DNA from: AP-15 sp036008325
Lineage (GTDB): Bacteria > Pseudomonadota > Alphaproteobacteria > ATCC43930 > CGMCC-115725
Reading direction: 5' to 3'
NCBI GenBank assembly: GCA_036008325.1
Contig: DASYNW010000088.1
Location: 11,449-75,448 of the forward strand
Length of the DNA stretch: 64,000 nt
The notes under the pieces were generated by a model, which had not been told where the DNA came from, did no database searches, and was given only the letters and a program-made list of their open reading frames with translations. Each line of letters starts with the position of its first letter. The first letter of the stretch is position 1. Below are positions 26,119 to 34,887 of the stretch, piece by piece. The position numbers and the translations under genes are program-made.

Positions 26119-26814
26119 ATGCTTTCGGTGGAGGCGGTCGATCTCTATTATGGTGCGAGCCAAGCGCTTCGCCGGGTCAGCCTCACCGCGAAAAAGGGCG
26201 AAGTCACCTGCATCCTCGGCCGTAATGGCGTCGGCAAGACCAGCCTGTTGCGGGCGATCTTCGGGCTTCATCCGATCCGCGCCGGCCAAATCGTTTGGGA
26301 AGATCGGGAACTCAACGGTTTGCCGCCGTATCAGCGGGCTCGCGCCGGGCTGGCGTTGGTGCCGCAAGGCCGCGAGATCTTTGCCAGGCTGACCGTAGCG
26401 GAGAACCTCGCCACCGGATTCGCTCCGCTGCCGCGCACTCAGCATCACATCCCGGACGAGGTCTTCACCTTGTTTCCCGTGCTGAAGGAGATGCTGGGGC
26501 GCCGCGGCGGCGACCTTTCAGGCGGTCAGCAGCAGCAGTTGGCGATCGCCCGCGCGCTGGTCACCCGCCCCCGACTGCTGGTGCTCGACGAGCCGACCGA
26601 GGGCATCCAACCGTCGATCATCAAGGATATCGAGCGGGTCATTCGCGGTCTCGCGAGGCGCGGCGACATGGCGATCCTCTTGGTCGAGCAGTATTTCGAA
26701 TTCGCCCGCGACCTCGCGGCCTCCTACCTCGTCATGCAGCGCGGCGAAGTCGTCGCCACCGGCCGGCGCGAGGAGATGGATGAAGCAGCAGTCCGCGGTT
26801 TCCTCGTCGTTTGA
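26119..26814 (+). CDS. urtE: Urea ABC transporter, ATP-binding protein UrtE
   Basis: 231-residue LivF-type ATPase. Walker A is GRNGVGKTSLLRA, the signature is LSGGQQQQLAIARAL, and Walker B is LLVLDEPTEGIQPSII, the EGIQPS run being typical of UrtE. It starts three bases after urtD and closes the operon. It ends 11 bases before the stop of the convergent response regulator. No urease gene follows. Confidence 0.95.
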   Translation: MLSVEAVDLYYGASQALRRVSLTAKKGEVTCILGRNGVGKTSLLRAIFGLHPIRAGQIVWEDRELNGLPPYQRARAGLALVPQGREIFARLTVAENLATGFAPLPRTQHHIPDEVFTLFPVLKEMLGRRGGDLSGGQQQQLAIARALVTRPRLLVLDEPTEGIQPSIIKDIERVIRGLARRGDMAILLVEQYFEFARDLAASYLVMQRGEVVATGRREEMDEAAVRGFLVV

Positions 26815-26825
26815 GCAGTCGCTTC

Positions 26826-27545
26826 TCAGCTGGTTTCGACCGTGGGGGTAAAGATATAGCCGCTGCCGCGCACGGTCTTGATCATCGTCGGCCTTTGCGG
26901 ATCACCTTCGAGCTTGCGGCGAAGCCGTCCGACTTGGACATCGATCGTCCGATCGAACGGCCCAGCCTCGCGATTGCGCGCCAAATCCAAGAGCCGATCA
27001 CGGGTCAGCACCTGATTGGCATTGTTGACGAATGCCGCCAGCAGGTCGAATTCTCCGGTGGTCAAGCGAACCTCCCTGCCCGCCGGCGAATGCAGCTCCC
27101 GGCTCGAAAGGTCGAGATTCCAGCCGGCGAACCTCGCCTTCGACCGCTGGATCGGCGCCCGCTCAGCGGTCCGGCTCGAGACCCGGCGCAATACGCTCTT
27201 GACCCGCGCCAATAGCTCGCGCAGGTGGAATGGCTTCGGCAGATAGTCGTCGGCGCCCATTTCGAGGCCGATGATGCGGTCGACCGTTTCGCCGCGCCCG
27301 GTCAGGATGATGATTCCCACCTCGGATTCCTCCCGCAGGGAGCGGGCGAGCGTCAGCCCGTCCTCGCCCGGCAACATCAGATCCAAAATGACCAGATCCA
27401 CCCGGGACTGCGCCAGGGCGCGGCGCATCCCGGCGCCGTCATGAGCGGTCGAAACCCGATAGCCCTCGCCGGACAGATAGTCCTGGATTACGTCGCAGAT
27501 CTCTCGTTGATCGTCGACGACGAGGATATGTCCATTATCGCTCAT
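26826..27545 (-). CDS. OmpR-family response regulator (orphan)
   Basis: 239 residues. The receiver domain (1-120) has the acidic pair VVDDQREI, the phospho-acceptor Asp in LVILDLMLPGEDG, a switch Thr in IILTGRG and the Lys in DYLPKPFHL. A winged-helix DNA-binding domain follows, with LTTGEFDLLAAFVNNANQVL and RTIDVQVGRLRRKLE. ATG at 27545 begins the conserved part. No histidine kinase gene adjoins it. It is divergent from an ECF sigma gene, and the spacer has a 10-bp-phased TTACA repeat that could be its own operator. Confidence 0.9.
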   Translation of the reverse strand: MSDNGHILVVDDQREICDVIQDYLSGEGYRVSTAHDGAGMRRALAQSRVDLVILDLMLPGEDGLTLARSLREESEVGIIILTGRGETVDRIIGLEMGADDYLPKPFHLRELLARVKSVLRRVSSRTAERAPIQRSKARFAGWNLDLSSRELHSPAGREVRLTTGEFDLLAAFVNNANQVLTRDRLLDLARNREAGPFDRTIDVQVGRLRRKLEGDPQRPTMIKTVRGSGYIFTPTVETS

Positions 27546-27635
27546 TGGGTCCGCGTTACCTGCCTGTGCAGCGGGTCGGTTCCTGCGAGCGATCGAGGCC
27601 GCGGGGAGACGACCCGGAGGAGCATCATACATATA

Positions 27636-27651
27636 GTTACAAATTCTTACA
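27636..27651. promoter_or_regulatory. Candidate response-regulator site, two TTACA repeats 10 bp apart
   Basis: GTTACA (27636-27641) and CTTACA (27646-27651) are spaced exactly one helical turn apart in the only AT-rich patch of the spacer between the response regulator and the ECF sigma gene. Regulators of the OmpR/PhoB fold commonly bind such direct repeats. The link to this regulator is an inference from position. Confidence 0.4.
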
Positions 27652-27753
27652 TAAAACCAGTCGGGCTGACATTATCGGATTACACCGCGGCGGTAGCTTC
27701 CCGACCATCCGGATGCCCCTCCGGCTCAATCGCTTCGTTATCGGGAGGCTTTC

Positions 27754-28404
27754 GTGGCCGATATTTATCGGGAGATCGAAGCCGAGCTTCCACGCCTTCG
27801 ACGCTATGCGCGCGCGCTAACCCGCGATGTTACCCTCGCCGACGACCTCGTCCAAGACTGCTTGGCTCGCGCCATTGGCAAGCTCCATCTCTGGCAAACC
27901 GGGACGGATCTGCGAGCATGGCTGTTCACCATTCTGCACAATCAATATGTCAATTACGTGCGCCGTGCCGTTCGGGAAGGAGCCACTATCGGACTGACCG
28001 ACAGCGAGCCGTTGCTGACCCGCGCTCCACCGCAGGGACACCGGCTCGAATTGCGCGACCTCGAGCGAGCCATGACCAAGCTTCCTGAGGAGCAGCGCTC
28101 GGCCATCCTTCTGGTCGGATTGGAAGGGATGCGCTACGAGGAGGTCTCGACGATTCTCAACGTGCCGGTCGGAACCATCCGCTCGCGGCTGTCGCGTGGT
28201 CGCGAGGCATTGCGAAAGCTGCTGGATTTTCCCCTGGACGAAAGCCATGCGATCGGCCATGTGGCTGCGGCCGCTGCGGGCGGCTATAGCCCCGGAGCTG
28301 TCGAACGCCCGAAGACTGTCGCGATCGGCATGCATCGGGCGCCCCGCAGACAGCTTTCGCGCCGAACCAGAGTTGCTCATAGAACCGGGGCGCCCACCGG
28401 CTGA
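27754..28404 (+). CDS. ECF-type sigma factor without an adjacent anti-sigma gene
   Basis: 216 residues from a GTG at 27754 preceded by GGGAGG. Region 2 shows LRRYARALTRDVTLADDLVQDCL and LRAWLFTILHNQYVNYVRR. Region 4 shows LPEEQRSAILLVGLEGMRYEEV and PVGTIRSRLSRGREALRKLL. The sigma domains end near residue 160. The last ~55 residues are basic, low in family character and absent from ordinary ECF proteins of ~170 residues, so they may be an extension read from former non-coding DNA. No anti-sigma or NepR-like gene is seen nearby, so control must come from elsewhere, perhaps the divergent response regulator. Confidence 0.88.
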   Translation: MADIYREIEAELPRLRRYARALTRDVTLADDLVQDCLARAIGKLHLWQTGTDLRAWLFTILHNQYVNYVRRAVREGATIGLTDSEPLLTRAPPQGHRLELRDLERAMTKLPEEQRSAILLVGLEGMRYEEVSTILNVPVGTIRSRLSRGREALRKLLDFPLDESHAIGHVAAAAAGGYSPGAVERPKTVAIGMHRAPRRQLSRRTRVAHRTGAPTG

Positions 28405-28567
28405 GGTCGGTTTCGGTTCGCAATGGGGGTCTCACTCGATCTGTAACGCTCGGGCGCCAACACCGCGTGCTGAGGCCGTGTGGTCGGCGCTGCCGGCTGA
28501 TTATCGACGGCTGGCCGTCGCGCCAATCCTCAGAAACACGGTTTCGACCACGGCGAAGCGCCTCCGG

Positions 28568-28744
28568 CTACTCGAGACGCTTGCCCTCGATGTCCTTCTT
28601 TTGGCGCTCGCTGTCGCGTAAATCGTTGCTCCGGACCTGGCTGCTGCGGCCGAAGCGAGCCCGGTTCTCCGCCGCGCGCTGCTCGGCCTCTGCGCGCGCG
28701 CGCAGCTTGCGATGTTTGTTGAGGTTCACGACCGCCACTGCCAC
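28568..28744 (-). CDS. DUF4169 family small protein
   Basis: 58-residue basic protein. The N-terminal VVNLNKHRKLRARAEAEQRA followed by ENRARFGRS is the DUF4169 pattern, an Ala/Arg/Glu-rich helical protein of unknown function found in alphaproteobacteria. Three in-frame GTG codons (28744, 28738, 28729) could serve as start, and there is no ATG. The longest is given. It lies alone between an ECF sigma gene and the mre operon. Confidence 0.75.
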   Translation of the reverse strand: MAVAVVNLNKHRKLRARAEAEQRAAENRARFGRSSQVRSNDLRDSERQKKDIEGKRLE

Positions 28745-29081
28745 CCCCGCATTTCTAACCGGTGCAAGCTTTGCCCTATTTGGCCCATCAAGGGCGCTTT
28801 GGAAGCAGGCGCGTAAAAGATTTAGTCTTCAGCCGAACCGTCCTCCCACCAGGGTGGTGAGTCGGCGCTAAGCCGTTGACCGACGGGAGCTGAGAACGCG
28901 TCGAGAGAGCCGGCTTGCAATAAAGACCTCGATCCGCAAGGATCGCCTCCTCGCTGTGGGGGGAGACGCGCGGCGGACATCTGAGCAGGTGCCGAGGCGT
29001 AATACGGTTGGGCGAGCGAGATGGGGGCTCGCCAGCGGCAGCTCGGCCAGCTGATCCTCGGCAATTTCGGGTTCGCGCGAC
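28745..29081. other. Intergenic region upstream of mreB
   Basis: 337 bases that must hold the promoter of the mreBCD-mrdA-rodA operon. Small inverted repeats such as CCCACCAGGGTGGTG are visible near 28850. No coding sequence or known RNA motif is recognised. Confidence 0.4.
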
Positions 29082-30122
29082 ATGTTTGGAAGAATGTTGG
29101 GCCTGCTGTCCGCCGATATGGCGATAGATCTCGGCACGGCGAACACCCTCGTTTACGTGAAGGGGCGGGGCATCGTCCTCAACGAGCCGTCAGTGGTGGC
29201 GATAGCCAATGTCAAAGGCAAAAAGCAGGTTCTCGCGGTCGGCGAGGAGGCAAAGCTGATGCTTGGTCGCACCCCGGGTTACATTCAGGCGATCCGCCCG
29301 TTGCGCGACGGCGTCATTGCCGATTTCGAAGTCACCGAGGAGATGATCAAGCATTTCATTCGCAAGGTGCACCACCGCCGCAGCTTTGCCACCCCGCAGA
29401 TCGTTGTCTGCGTGCCATCGGGATCGACCGCGGTCGAGCGGCGCGCGATCCAGGAATCTGCTGAAAGTGCCGGAGCCAGGCGAGTTTTCCTGATCGAAGA
29501 GCCGATGGCGGCAGCGATCGGCGCCGGGCTTCCCGTGACCGAGCCGACCGGATCGATGGTCGTCGATGTCGGCGGTGGCACGACCGAGGTCGCGGTGCTT
29601 TCGCTGGGCGGCATCGTTTATTGCCGATCGGTGCGGGTCGGCGGCGACAAGATGGACGAGTCGATCATCGCCTACATAAGACGCAACCATAATCTTCTCG
29701 TCGGTGAGGGCAGCGCCGAGCGGATCAAAAAGGAAATCGGCTCGGCGTGCATGCCGGAAGACGGCGAGGGACGGGTCATGGAAATCAGGGGGCGAGACCT
29801 CATGAACGGCGTACCGAAAGAAATCGTGATCAGCGAACGCCAGATCGCGGAAAGCCTGGCCGAACCGGTCGGCTCGATTGTCGAGGCTGTCAAGGTGGCG
29901 CTCGAGCACACCGCCCCCGAACTCGCGGCCGACATCGTCGACAAGGGCATCGTGTTGACCGGCGGCGGGGCGCTGCTGGGCAATCTGGACTTGGTGTTGC
30001 GCCATGCCACGGGGCTTCCAGTCTCGATCGCCGACGATCCGCTCAGCTGTGTGGCGCTCGGCACCGGCCGCACCTTGGAAGAAATGAAGACATTGAAATC
30101 GGTGTTGATCAACACCTGGTGA
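29082..30122 (+). CDS. mreB: Rod shape-determining protein MreB
   Basis: 346-residue actin homologue that forms membrane-bound filaments guiding lateral wall synthesis. Phosphate loops are present as SADMAIDLGTANTLVYVKG (phosphate 1) and MVVDVGGGTTEVAVLSLGG (phosphate 2), with the adenosine loop LTGGGALLGNLD near the C-terminus. Length is normal, with the ATG directly at the conserved MFGRMLGLLSAD. First gene of mreBCD-mrdA-rodA. Confidence 0.97.
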   Translation: MFGRMLGLLSADMAIDLGTANTLVYVKGRGIVLNEPSVVAIANVKGKKQVLAVGEEAKLMLGRTPGYIQAIRPLRDGVIADFEVTEEMIKHFIRKVHHRRSFATPQIVVCVPSGSTAVERRAIQESAESAGARRVFLIEEPMAAAIGAGLPVTEPTGSMVVDVGGGTTEVAVLSLGGIVYCRSVRVGGDKMDESIIAYIRRNHNLLVGEGSAERIKKEIGSACMPEDGEGRVMEIRGRDLMNGVPKEIVISERQIAESLAEPVGSIVEAVKVALEHTAPELAADIVDKGIVLTGGGALLGNLDLVLRHATGLPVSIADDPLSCVALGTGRTLEEMKTLKSVLINTW

Positions 30123-30251
30123 CCATCGTTATTTGGCCGGCGACGAGCCGCAGGGGATTATGAACGCCGAGGGTGCCGCGAGGCCCGAAGAAGATAGGAG
30201 CGCAAAGGGTTGCGCGGGCATTTCCGCGTGCCGCCGGCTGGCGAGGGTGTT

Positions 30252-31151
30252 GTGATCAGGATCTCGCCGCAACGCCGTGCCGCCTTGCAGCGCGCCGTCT
30301 TTCCGGTTCTCGTCGTCCTCTCGCTGATGATGATCCTTCTCAGCAGAGCCGACCAAAGCGTGTTCGAGCCATTGCGAATTTCGCTGACCGATGCCGTCGG
30401 TCCGGCGCTAGACGCGCTCTCCCGCCCGATCGCGGCTGCCGGCGATCTGATTGATCGCGCCTATATGCTGGTCGATCTCTATAAGGAGAACGCCCGTCTC
30501 AAGGATGAGAACGACCGATTGCTACACTGGCAGCAGGCCGCGCTGCGCCTCGCCTCCGAGAATGTGGAACTGCGCAGCCTGTTGAGGCTGGTTCCGCAAC
30601 CGGCGGTCTCCTTTGTCACCGCTCGAGTGATCGCCAATTCCGGCGGGGCGTTCGTGCGCAATTTCTTGGTCGATGCCGGCAGCGATAGCGGCGTCGCCCG
30701 CGGTCAAGCCGTGATCACCGGTGACGGGCTCGTCGGCCGTGTCGTCGAGGTCGGCACCCGGGCGGCGCGGATTCTTCTCGTCACCGACCTCAACTCCCGT
30801 ATCCCGGTTATCGTTGAGCGATCCCGACAGCGAGCGATCCTGTCCGGCGACAATTCCGGGCGCCCGTTGCTCGAGTACCGCGACCCGGCCGCCGCGGTAA
30901 ACATCGGCGACCGGCTCGTCACCTCCGGTGAGGGCGGCGTTTTCCCCCCTGGGCTGCCGGTCGGTGTCGTGAGTGCGGTGAACGGCGGGACCCCCCGGGT
31001 AGCGCCTTACGTCGAGTTATCGCGGGTCGAGTATGTGCGCATCGTCGATTATGGGCTCGCCGGCGGCTTGCCAAAGCCGGTCGCGAGCGCTCCGAAGCCA
31101 GGCGGCAGGCACTTCCCGAAAAGGCCGTGGGGGAGAACAGTCGCGAGGTGA
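30252..31151 (+). CDS. mreC: Rod shape-determining protein MreC
   Basis: 299-residue bitopic membrane protein. GTG at 30252 follows GGCGAGGG. An N-terminal membrane segment (AVFPVLVVLSLMMILLS) precedes a coiled-coil (LVDLYKENARLKDENDRLL), then the beta-rich periplasmic pair of barrels with GDGLVGRVVEVG and DNSGRPLLEYRDP. It links MreB to PBP2 and RodA. The last ~25 residues are basic and unconserved. Confidence 0.92.
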   Translation: MIRISPQRRAALQRAVFPVLVVLSLMMILLSRADQSVFEPLRISLTDAVGPALDALSRPIAAAGDLIDRAYMLVDLYKENARLKDENDRLLHWQQAALRLASENVELRSLLRLVPQPAVSFVTARVIANSGGAFVRNFLVDAGSDSGVARGQAVITGDGLVGRVVEVGTRAARILLVTDLNSRIPVIVERSRQRAILSGDNSGRPLLEYRDPAAAVNIGDRLVTSGEGGVFPPGLPVGVVSAVNGGTPRVAPYVELSRVEYVRIVDYGLAGGLPKPVASAPKPGGRHFPKRPWGRTVAR

Positions 31152-31169
31152 ACCATCATTGAGCGAAAG

Positions 31170-31700
31170 ATGACGTTCAAGATAGCCGAGACGCCAGCCT
31201 TGGCACAGGTCGACAGTGCGATCGCCCGCCTGCTTCCGGTGGCGACTACGGCGGCGGCGGCGGCTTTGTCGATCCAGCCGATGCGTCTCCCCGGATCTGC
31301 CGCCTTGGCCCCGGCCTTTTTGCTGATGGCGGTCTTTCACTGGGCGATCTATCGGCCGGATCTGCTCTCTCCACCTTCGGTCTTCGTGATCGGCGTTGCG
31401 TATGATCTTATCACCGGCGGGCCGCCGGGGGCGACCGCTCTCGTCCTCCTCCTCGCCCGCTCGGCTGTGCTGCGATATCGGCGCTGGTTTTCGGACCGGG
31501 CTTTTCCCTTCATCTGGGGCGGATTTACGCTGCTCACAACCGTTGCAATGCTGGGACTGTGGTTGATGCATCTTCTGCTCGATGGGCAGATTGCCGATTT
31601 CAGGGCCATCGTGTTCCGCGCCATGTTGACGATCGCGCTCTTTCCCGTCGCCAGCTTTTTGCTTGGCCGAGCTCAGCGCGCGCTGATGGGCGCGGGCTGA
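31170..31700 (+). CDS. mreD: Rod shape-determining protein MreD
   Basis: 176-residue integral membrane protein with about five hydrophobic segments (for example LAPAFLLMAVFHWAIYRP and FVIGVAYDLITGGPPGATAL). FxxGxxxDxxxGxPxGxxAL is the conserved MreD motif. It follows mreC by 18 bases and precedes mrdA by 35. The family is poorly conserved in sequence, so context carries part of the call. Confidence 0.88.
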   Translation: MTFKIAETPALAQVDSAIARLLPVATTAAAAALSIQPMRLPGSAALAPAFLLMAVFHWAIYRPDLLSPPSVFVIGVAYDLITGGPPGATALVLLLARSAVLRYRRWFSDRAFPFIWGGFTLLTTVAMLGLWLMHLLLDGQIADFRAIVFRAMLTIALFPVASFLLGRAQRALMGAG

Positions 31701-31735
31701 CCCGCCGGTTCGAATCTCGCGCGTGGATGGCGGCA

Positions 31736-33646
31736 ATGGGGCGGGAAGCGCAACGCCACAAGCGTTTCAGCCGGCGCGCGGCCGTCCTCGCGGGCGGCCA
31801 AGGGTTGCTCGTCGCCGTGCTGTGCGGCCGCCTCTACCGGCTCCAGATCGTCGATTCGAGCCGATATAAACTGCTGGCTGACGAGAACCGGATCAGCCTT
31901 CGTCTGTTGGCGCCGCCACGCGGGCGAATTCTTGATCGCTTCGGCATCGCGCTCGCCGATAATCGTCAGGACTTCCACCTGGTGATCGTCGCCGAACGGG
32001 CCGGCGACATTGCGGCGACGCTCGGCGCGCTCGCCACCCTAATTGAGCTCAGCGATGCCGACCGCGCCCGAGTGTTGCGCGAGGTGCGACTGAAGCATCG
32101 GTTTATCCCGGTCATGATCCGGACGAGCTTGAGCTGGGACGAAATGGCCCGAATCGAGGTGGCCGTGCCGGAGCTGCCAGGTGTTTCAGTCGAGCAGGGC
32201 CTCACCCGAGATTATCCATTTGGCCCGACCACGGCGCACGCGGTCGGCTATGTCGCCGCGGTCTCCGAGCACGAGCTGAGCGGAGATCCGTTGCTCGAGC
32301 TGCCGGATTTCCGCATCGGCAAGAGCGGCATCGAGAAGTCTCAAGACCTCGAGCTGCGTGGCACAGCAGGAACTCGGCAGGTCGAGGTAAACGCCTTTGG
32401 CCGAGTGGTGCGAGAACTCGCTCAAGTAGATGCACAGCCAGGACGGGAGGTGGTAATAACGCTCGACAGCGAGATGCAGGATTTCGTGACCGATCGCTGT
32501 CGCAGTGAGCCGAGCGTCGCGTGCGTGGTTCTCGACGTGGCAACGGGCGAAGTGCTGGCGCTGATGTCGAGCCCGAGCTTTGACCCGGTGGTATTCTCCC
32601 GACGGCTCAGCCCGGCAGCATGGCGGCAACTCGCGGCCGATCCGCGGCACCCGTTGATCGACAAGACCATCGCCGGCGTCTATCCGCCCGGGTCGACGAT
32701 CAAGCCAGTCGTTGCGTTGGGCGCGCTGGCGGCGGGCGTGATCACCCCGCAGACCACCTTTTACTGCCCCGGATATTTGACGCTCGGCAATGCCACGTTT
32801 CACTGCTGGAAGCATGGCGGACATGGTTCGCTGCAGTTGCGGAATGCGATAAAGGAGTCTTGCGATGTCTTTTTTTATCATACGGCGCGCCGCCTGGGGA
32901 TAGATCAATTGGCGGCTATGGCTCGTCGCTTCGGCTACGGCGCCCCGCTCGGTCTCGACATCCCCGGCGAGCGGGCGGGACTGATCCCGACTCGTGCCTG
33001 GAAGCTCGCAACCACTGGAACCGCCTGGCAAGAAGGCGAGACCTTGATCGCCGGTATCGGGCAGGGATCGGTGCTCGCTACTCCGCTGCAGATCGCGACC
33101 ATGGTGGCGCGCCTGACGACCGGGCGAGCCGTCGTGCCGCGGTTGGTCCGTAGGGCTGGGGTGATGCGGGCGGGCGGCGACCCGGCCCCTTCCGACTTTC
33201 CTGCGCTCGACGTCGACCCGTCGGCGCTCGGCATCGTCCTCGACGGGATGAATGCCGTCGTCAACGAACCCGGCGGCACCGCTTACGCGGAGCGCATCAC
33301 TGAACCCGGCTTCGCCATGGGCGGGAAGTCAGGGACCTCGCAGGTCCGTCGGATCAGCCGCTACGAGCGCGAGCACGGTTTGCGCAGGATCGACGAAATC
33401 CCGTGGAAGGATCGCGATCACGCCCTCTTTGTTGGTTTTGCGCCTGTCGGTGCGCCACGCTACGTGTGTGCGACCGTAGTTGAGCATGGCGGTGGCGGTT
33501 CGGCGGTGGCCGCACCGATCTGCCGCGACGTTTTGCGCAAGGTACAACAGCGTGATCCCGCGCGACGGGTTCCAGCCAAGGCTCCGGTGGCCTCATCCGG
33601 GATCTCCGCCGACCGTTCGTCGACGCCACCGATGGCTGAGCTTTGA
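31736..33646 (+). CDS. mrdA: Penicillin-binding protein 2 (peptidoglycan transpeptidase)
   Basis: 636-residue elongation-specific class B PBP. ATG at 31736 gives MGREAQRHKRFSRRAAVLAG with a basic N-terminus and one membrane anchor; an ATG nine bases earlier is possible. The dimerisation region contains APPRGRILDRFG and VEQGLTRDYPFG. Transpeptidase motifs are PPGSTIKPV (SxxK serine), ESCDVFFYHTA (SxN position, here SCD as usual for PBP2) and GGKSGTSQV (KSGT). The ~25-residue tail is unconserved. It is coupled to rodA by an overlapping TTGA. Confidence 0.94.
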   Translation: MGREAQRHKRFSRRAAVLAGGQGLLVAVLCGRLYRLQIVDSSRYKLLADENRISLRLLAPPRGRILDRFGIALADNRQDFHLVIVAERAGDIAATLGALATLIELSDADRARVLREVRLKHRFIPVMIRTSLSWDEMARIEVAVPELPGVSVEQGLTRDYPFGPTTAHAVGYVAAVSEHELSGDPLLELPDFRIGKSGIEKSQDLELRGTAGTRQVEVNAFGRVVRELAQVDAQPGREVVITLDSEMQDFVTDRCRSEPSVACVVLDVATGEVLALMSSPSFDPVVFSRRLSPAAWRQLAADPRHPLIDKTIAGVYPPGSTIKPVVALGALAAGVITPQTTFYCPGYLTLGNATFHCWKHGGHGSLQLRNAIKESCDVFFYHTARRLGIDQLAAMARRFGYGAPLGLDIPGERAGLIPTRAWKLATTGTAWQEGETLIAGIGQGSVLATPLQIATMVARLTTGRAVVPRLVRRAGVMRAGGDPAPSDFPALDVDPSALGIVLDGMNAVVNEPGGTAYAERITEPGFAMGGKSGTSQVRRISRYEREHGLRRIDEIPWKDRDHALFVGFAPVGAPRYVCATVVEHGGGGSAVAAPICRDVLRKVQQRDPARRVPAKAPVASSGISADRSSTPPMAEL

Positions 33647-34794
33647 CCGGGTCGCTTTCCGATCTTCGTCCGGCCAAGGCGAGTCCCGCCGCAAGGCTTT
33701 TGCACATCACCTGGGGTCTCCTAATACTCATTACTATAGTTGCATTGTCCGGCATCATGATGTTGTATTCGGCGGCCGATGGCAATATACAACCGTGGGC
33801 TGCCAAGCAAACAATACGCTTCGCAATTGCCCTGATCCCAATGTTGGCCGCGACGCTCCTCGGCATTCATCATTTATTCCGGCTTGCATATTGGGCGTAT
33901 TTGACCGTGTTACTCTTGTTGATTGCCGTGACGTTTCGTGGTTTCGTAGGAATGGGTGCTCAGCGTTGGATCAATCTGGGATTCATCGAATTGCAGCCTT
34001 CGCAACTTATGACCGTCGCGCTTATGCTTTCACTTTCCCGCTATTTTCACGAATTTGATGATAAAGACCCTAAGGTTATCTCTCTGATTTTGCCAGCCCT
34101 GATGATCCTTGTTCCGGCCAGCATGGTTGTCAAGCAACCGGATCTTGGCACTGCGATGATGCTGCTGCTCGGCGGCGCGGTAATGTTTTTTCTCTCAGGA
34201 GTCCGCCTTCGCTTTTTTGTGTTGATGATGGCAGCGACAACAGCATCCGTGCCGATCGCTTGGCAATTCCTGCGCGATTACCAGAAGAGCCGGATCTATA
34301 CTTTTCTCAACCCGGCCAACGACCCGCTCGGCGCCGGCTATCACATCCTTCAATCAAAGATTGCGCTAGGTTCAGGCGGTCTCCTTGGTAAAGGTTTCCT
34401 CTTAGGCACTCAAAGTCATCTTAGCTTCCTACCAGAGAAGCAGACGGATTTTATTTTTACCACATTGGCCGAAGAATTTGGCTTGATCGGCGCGCTGGCC
34501 GTGATCTCTCTCTATTGCGGAATTATCGTATATGGCTTTACCATCGCGCTCCGCAGCCGAAGTCAATTCGGACGACTTCTTAGCTTGGGAATCGTCACCA
34601 ACATATTCTTTTATGTATTCATCAATATTGCAATGGTGATGGGGCTGATTCCGGTCGTTGGGGTTCCGTTGCCGTTGATCTCCTATGGCGGGACAGCGAT
34701 GCTAACGGCGATGTTCGGGTTCGGCTTGCTGATGAGCGTTTCGATCGACCACGATGTGCGCCTGAACAGGGCCGGCGAGCCTCAGCCCGACTAG
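33643..34794 (+). CDS. rodA: Peptidoglycan glycosyltransferase RodA
   Basis: 383-residue SEDS-family polymerase, about ten membrane helices. GAQRWINLGFIELQPSQLM is the SEDS signature, KQPDLGTAMMLLLGG carries the essential Asp-containing loop, and LPEKQTDFIFTTLAEEFGLIG plus VPLPLISYGGTAM are conserved C-terminal loops. TTG start overlaps the mrdA stop by one base pair step (TTGA). Base composition is clearly lower in GC than in the neighbours, with many ATT, TTT and TTG codons. Confidence 0.94.
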   Translation: MTGSLSDLRPAKASPAARLLHITWGLLILITIVALSGIMMLYSAADGNIQPWAAKQTIRFAIALIPMLAATLLGIHHLFRLAYWAYLTVLLLLIAVTFRGFVGMGAQRWINLGFIELQPSQLMTVALMLSLSRYFHEFDDKDPKVISLILPALMILVPASMVVKQPDLGTAMMLLLGGAVMFFLSGVRLRFFVLMMAATTASVPIAWQFLRDYQKSRIYTFLNPANDPLGAGYHILQSKIALGSGGLLGKGFLLGTQSHLSFLPEKQTDFIFTTLAEEFGLIGALAVISLYCGIIVYGFTIALRSRSQFGRLLSLGIVTNIFFYVFINIAMVMGLIPVVGVPLPLISYGGTAMLTAMFGFGLLMSVSIDHDVRLNRAGEPQPD

Positions 34795-34887
34795 GCCGGA
34801 CAATTTGGGTTTATTTTGGTCGCGCCCTCGATCAACGCCACCTAGGATTACGCTGGCCGGCCGATCGGGCCGATGCGGAGGGAGATA

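Noticed and set aside
31704..31722. GGTTCGAATCTCG, resembling a tRNA T-arm
   Set aside because: It lies at the mreD-mrdA junction and no acceptor stem, anticodon arm or D-arm can be drawn around it.
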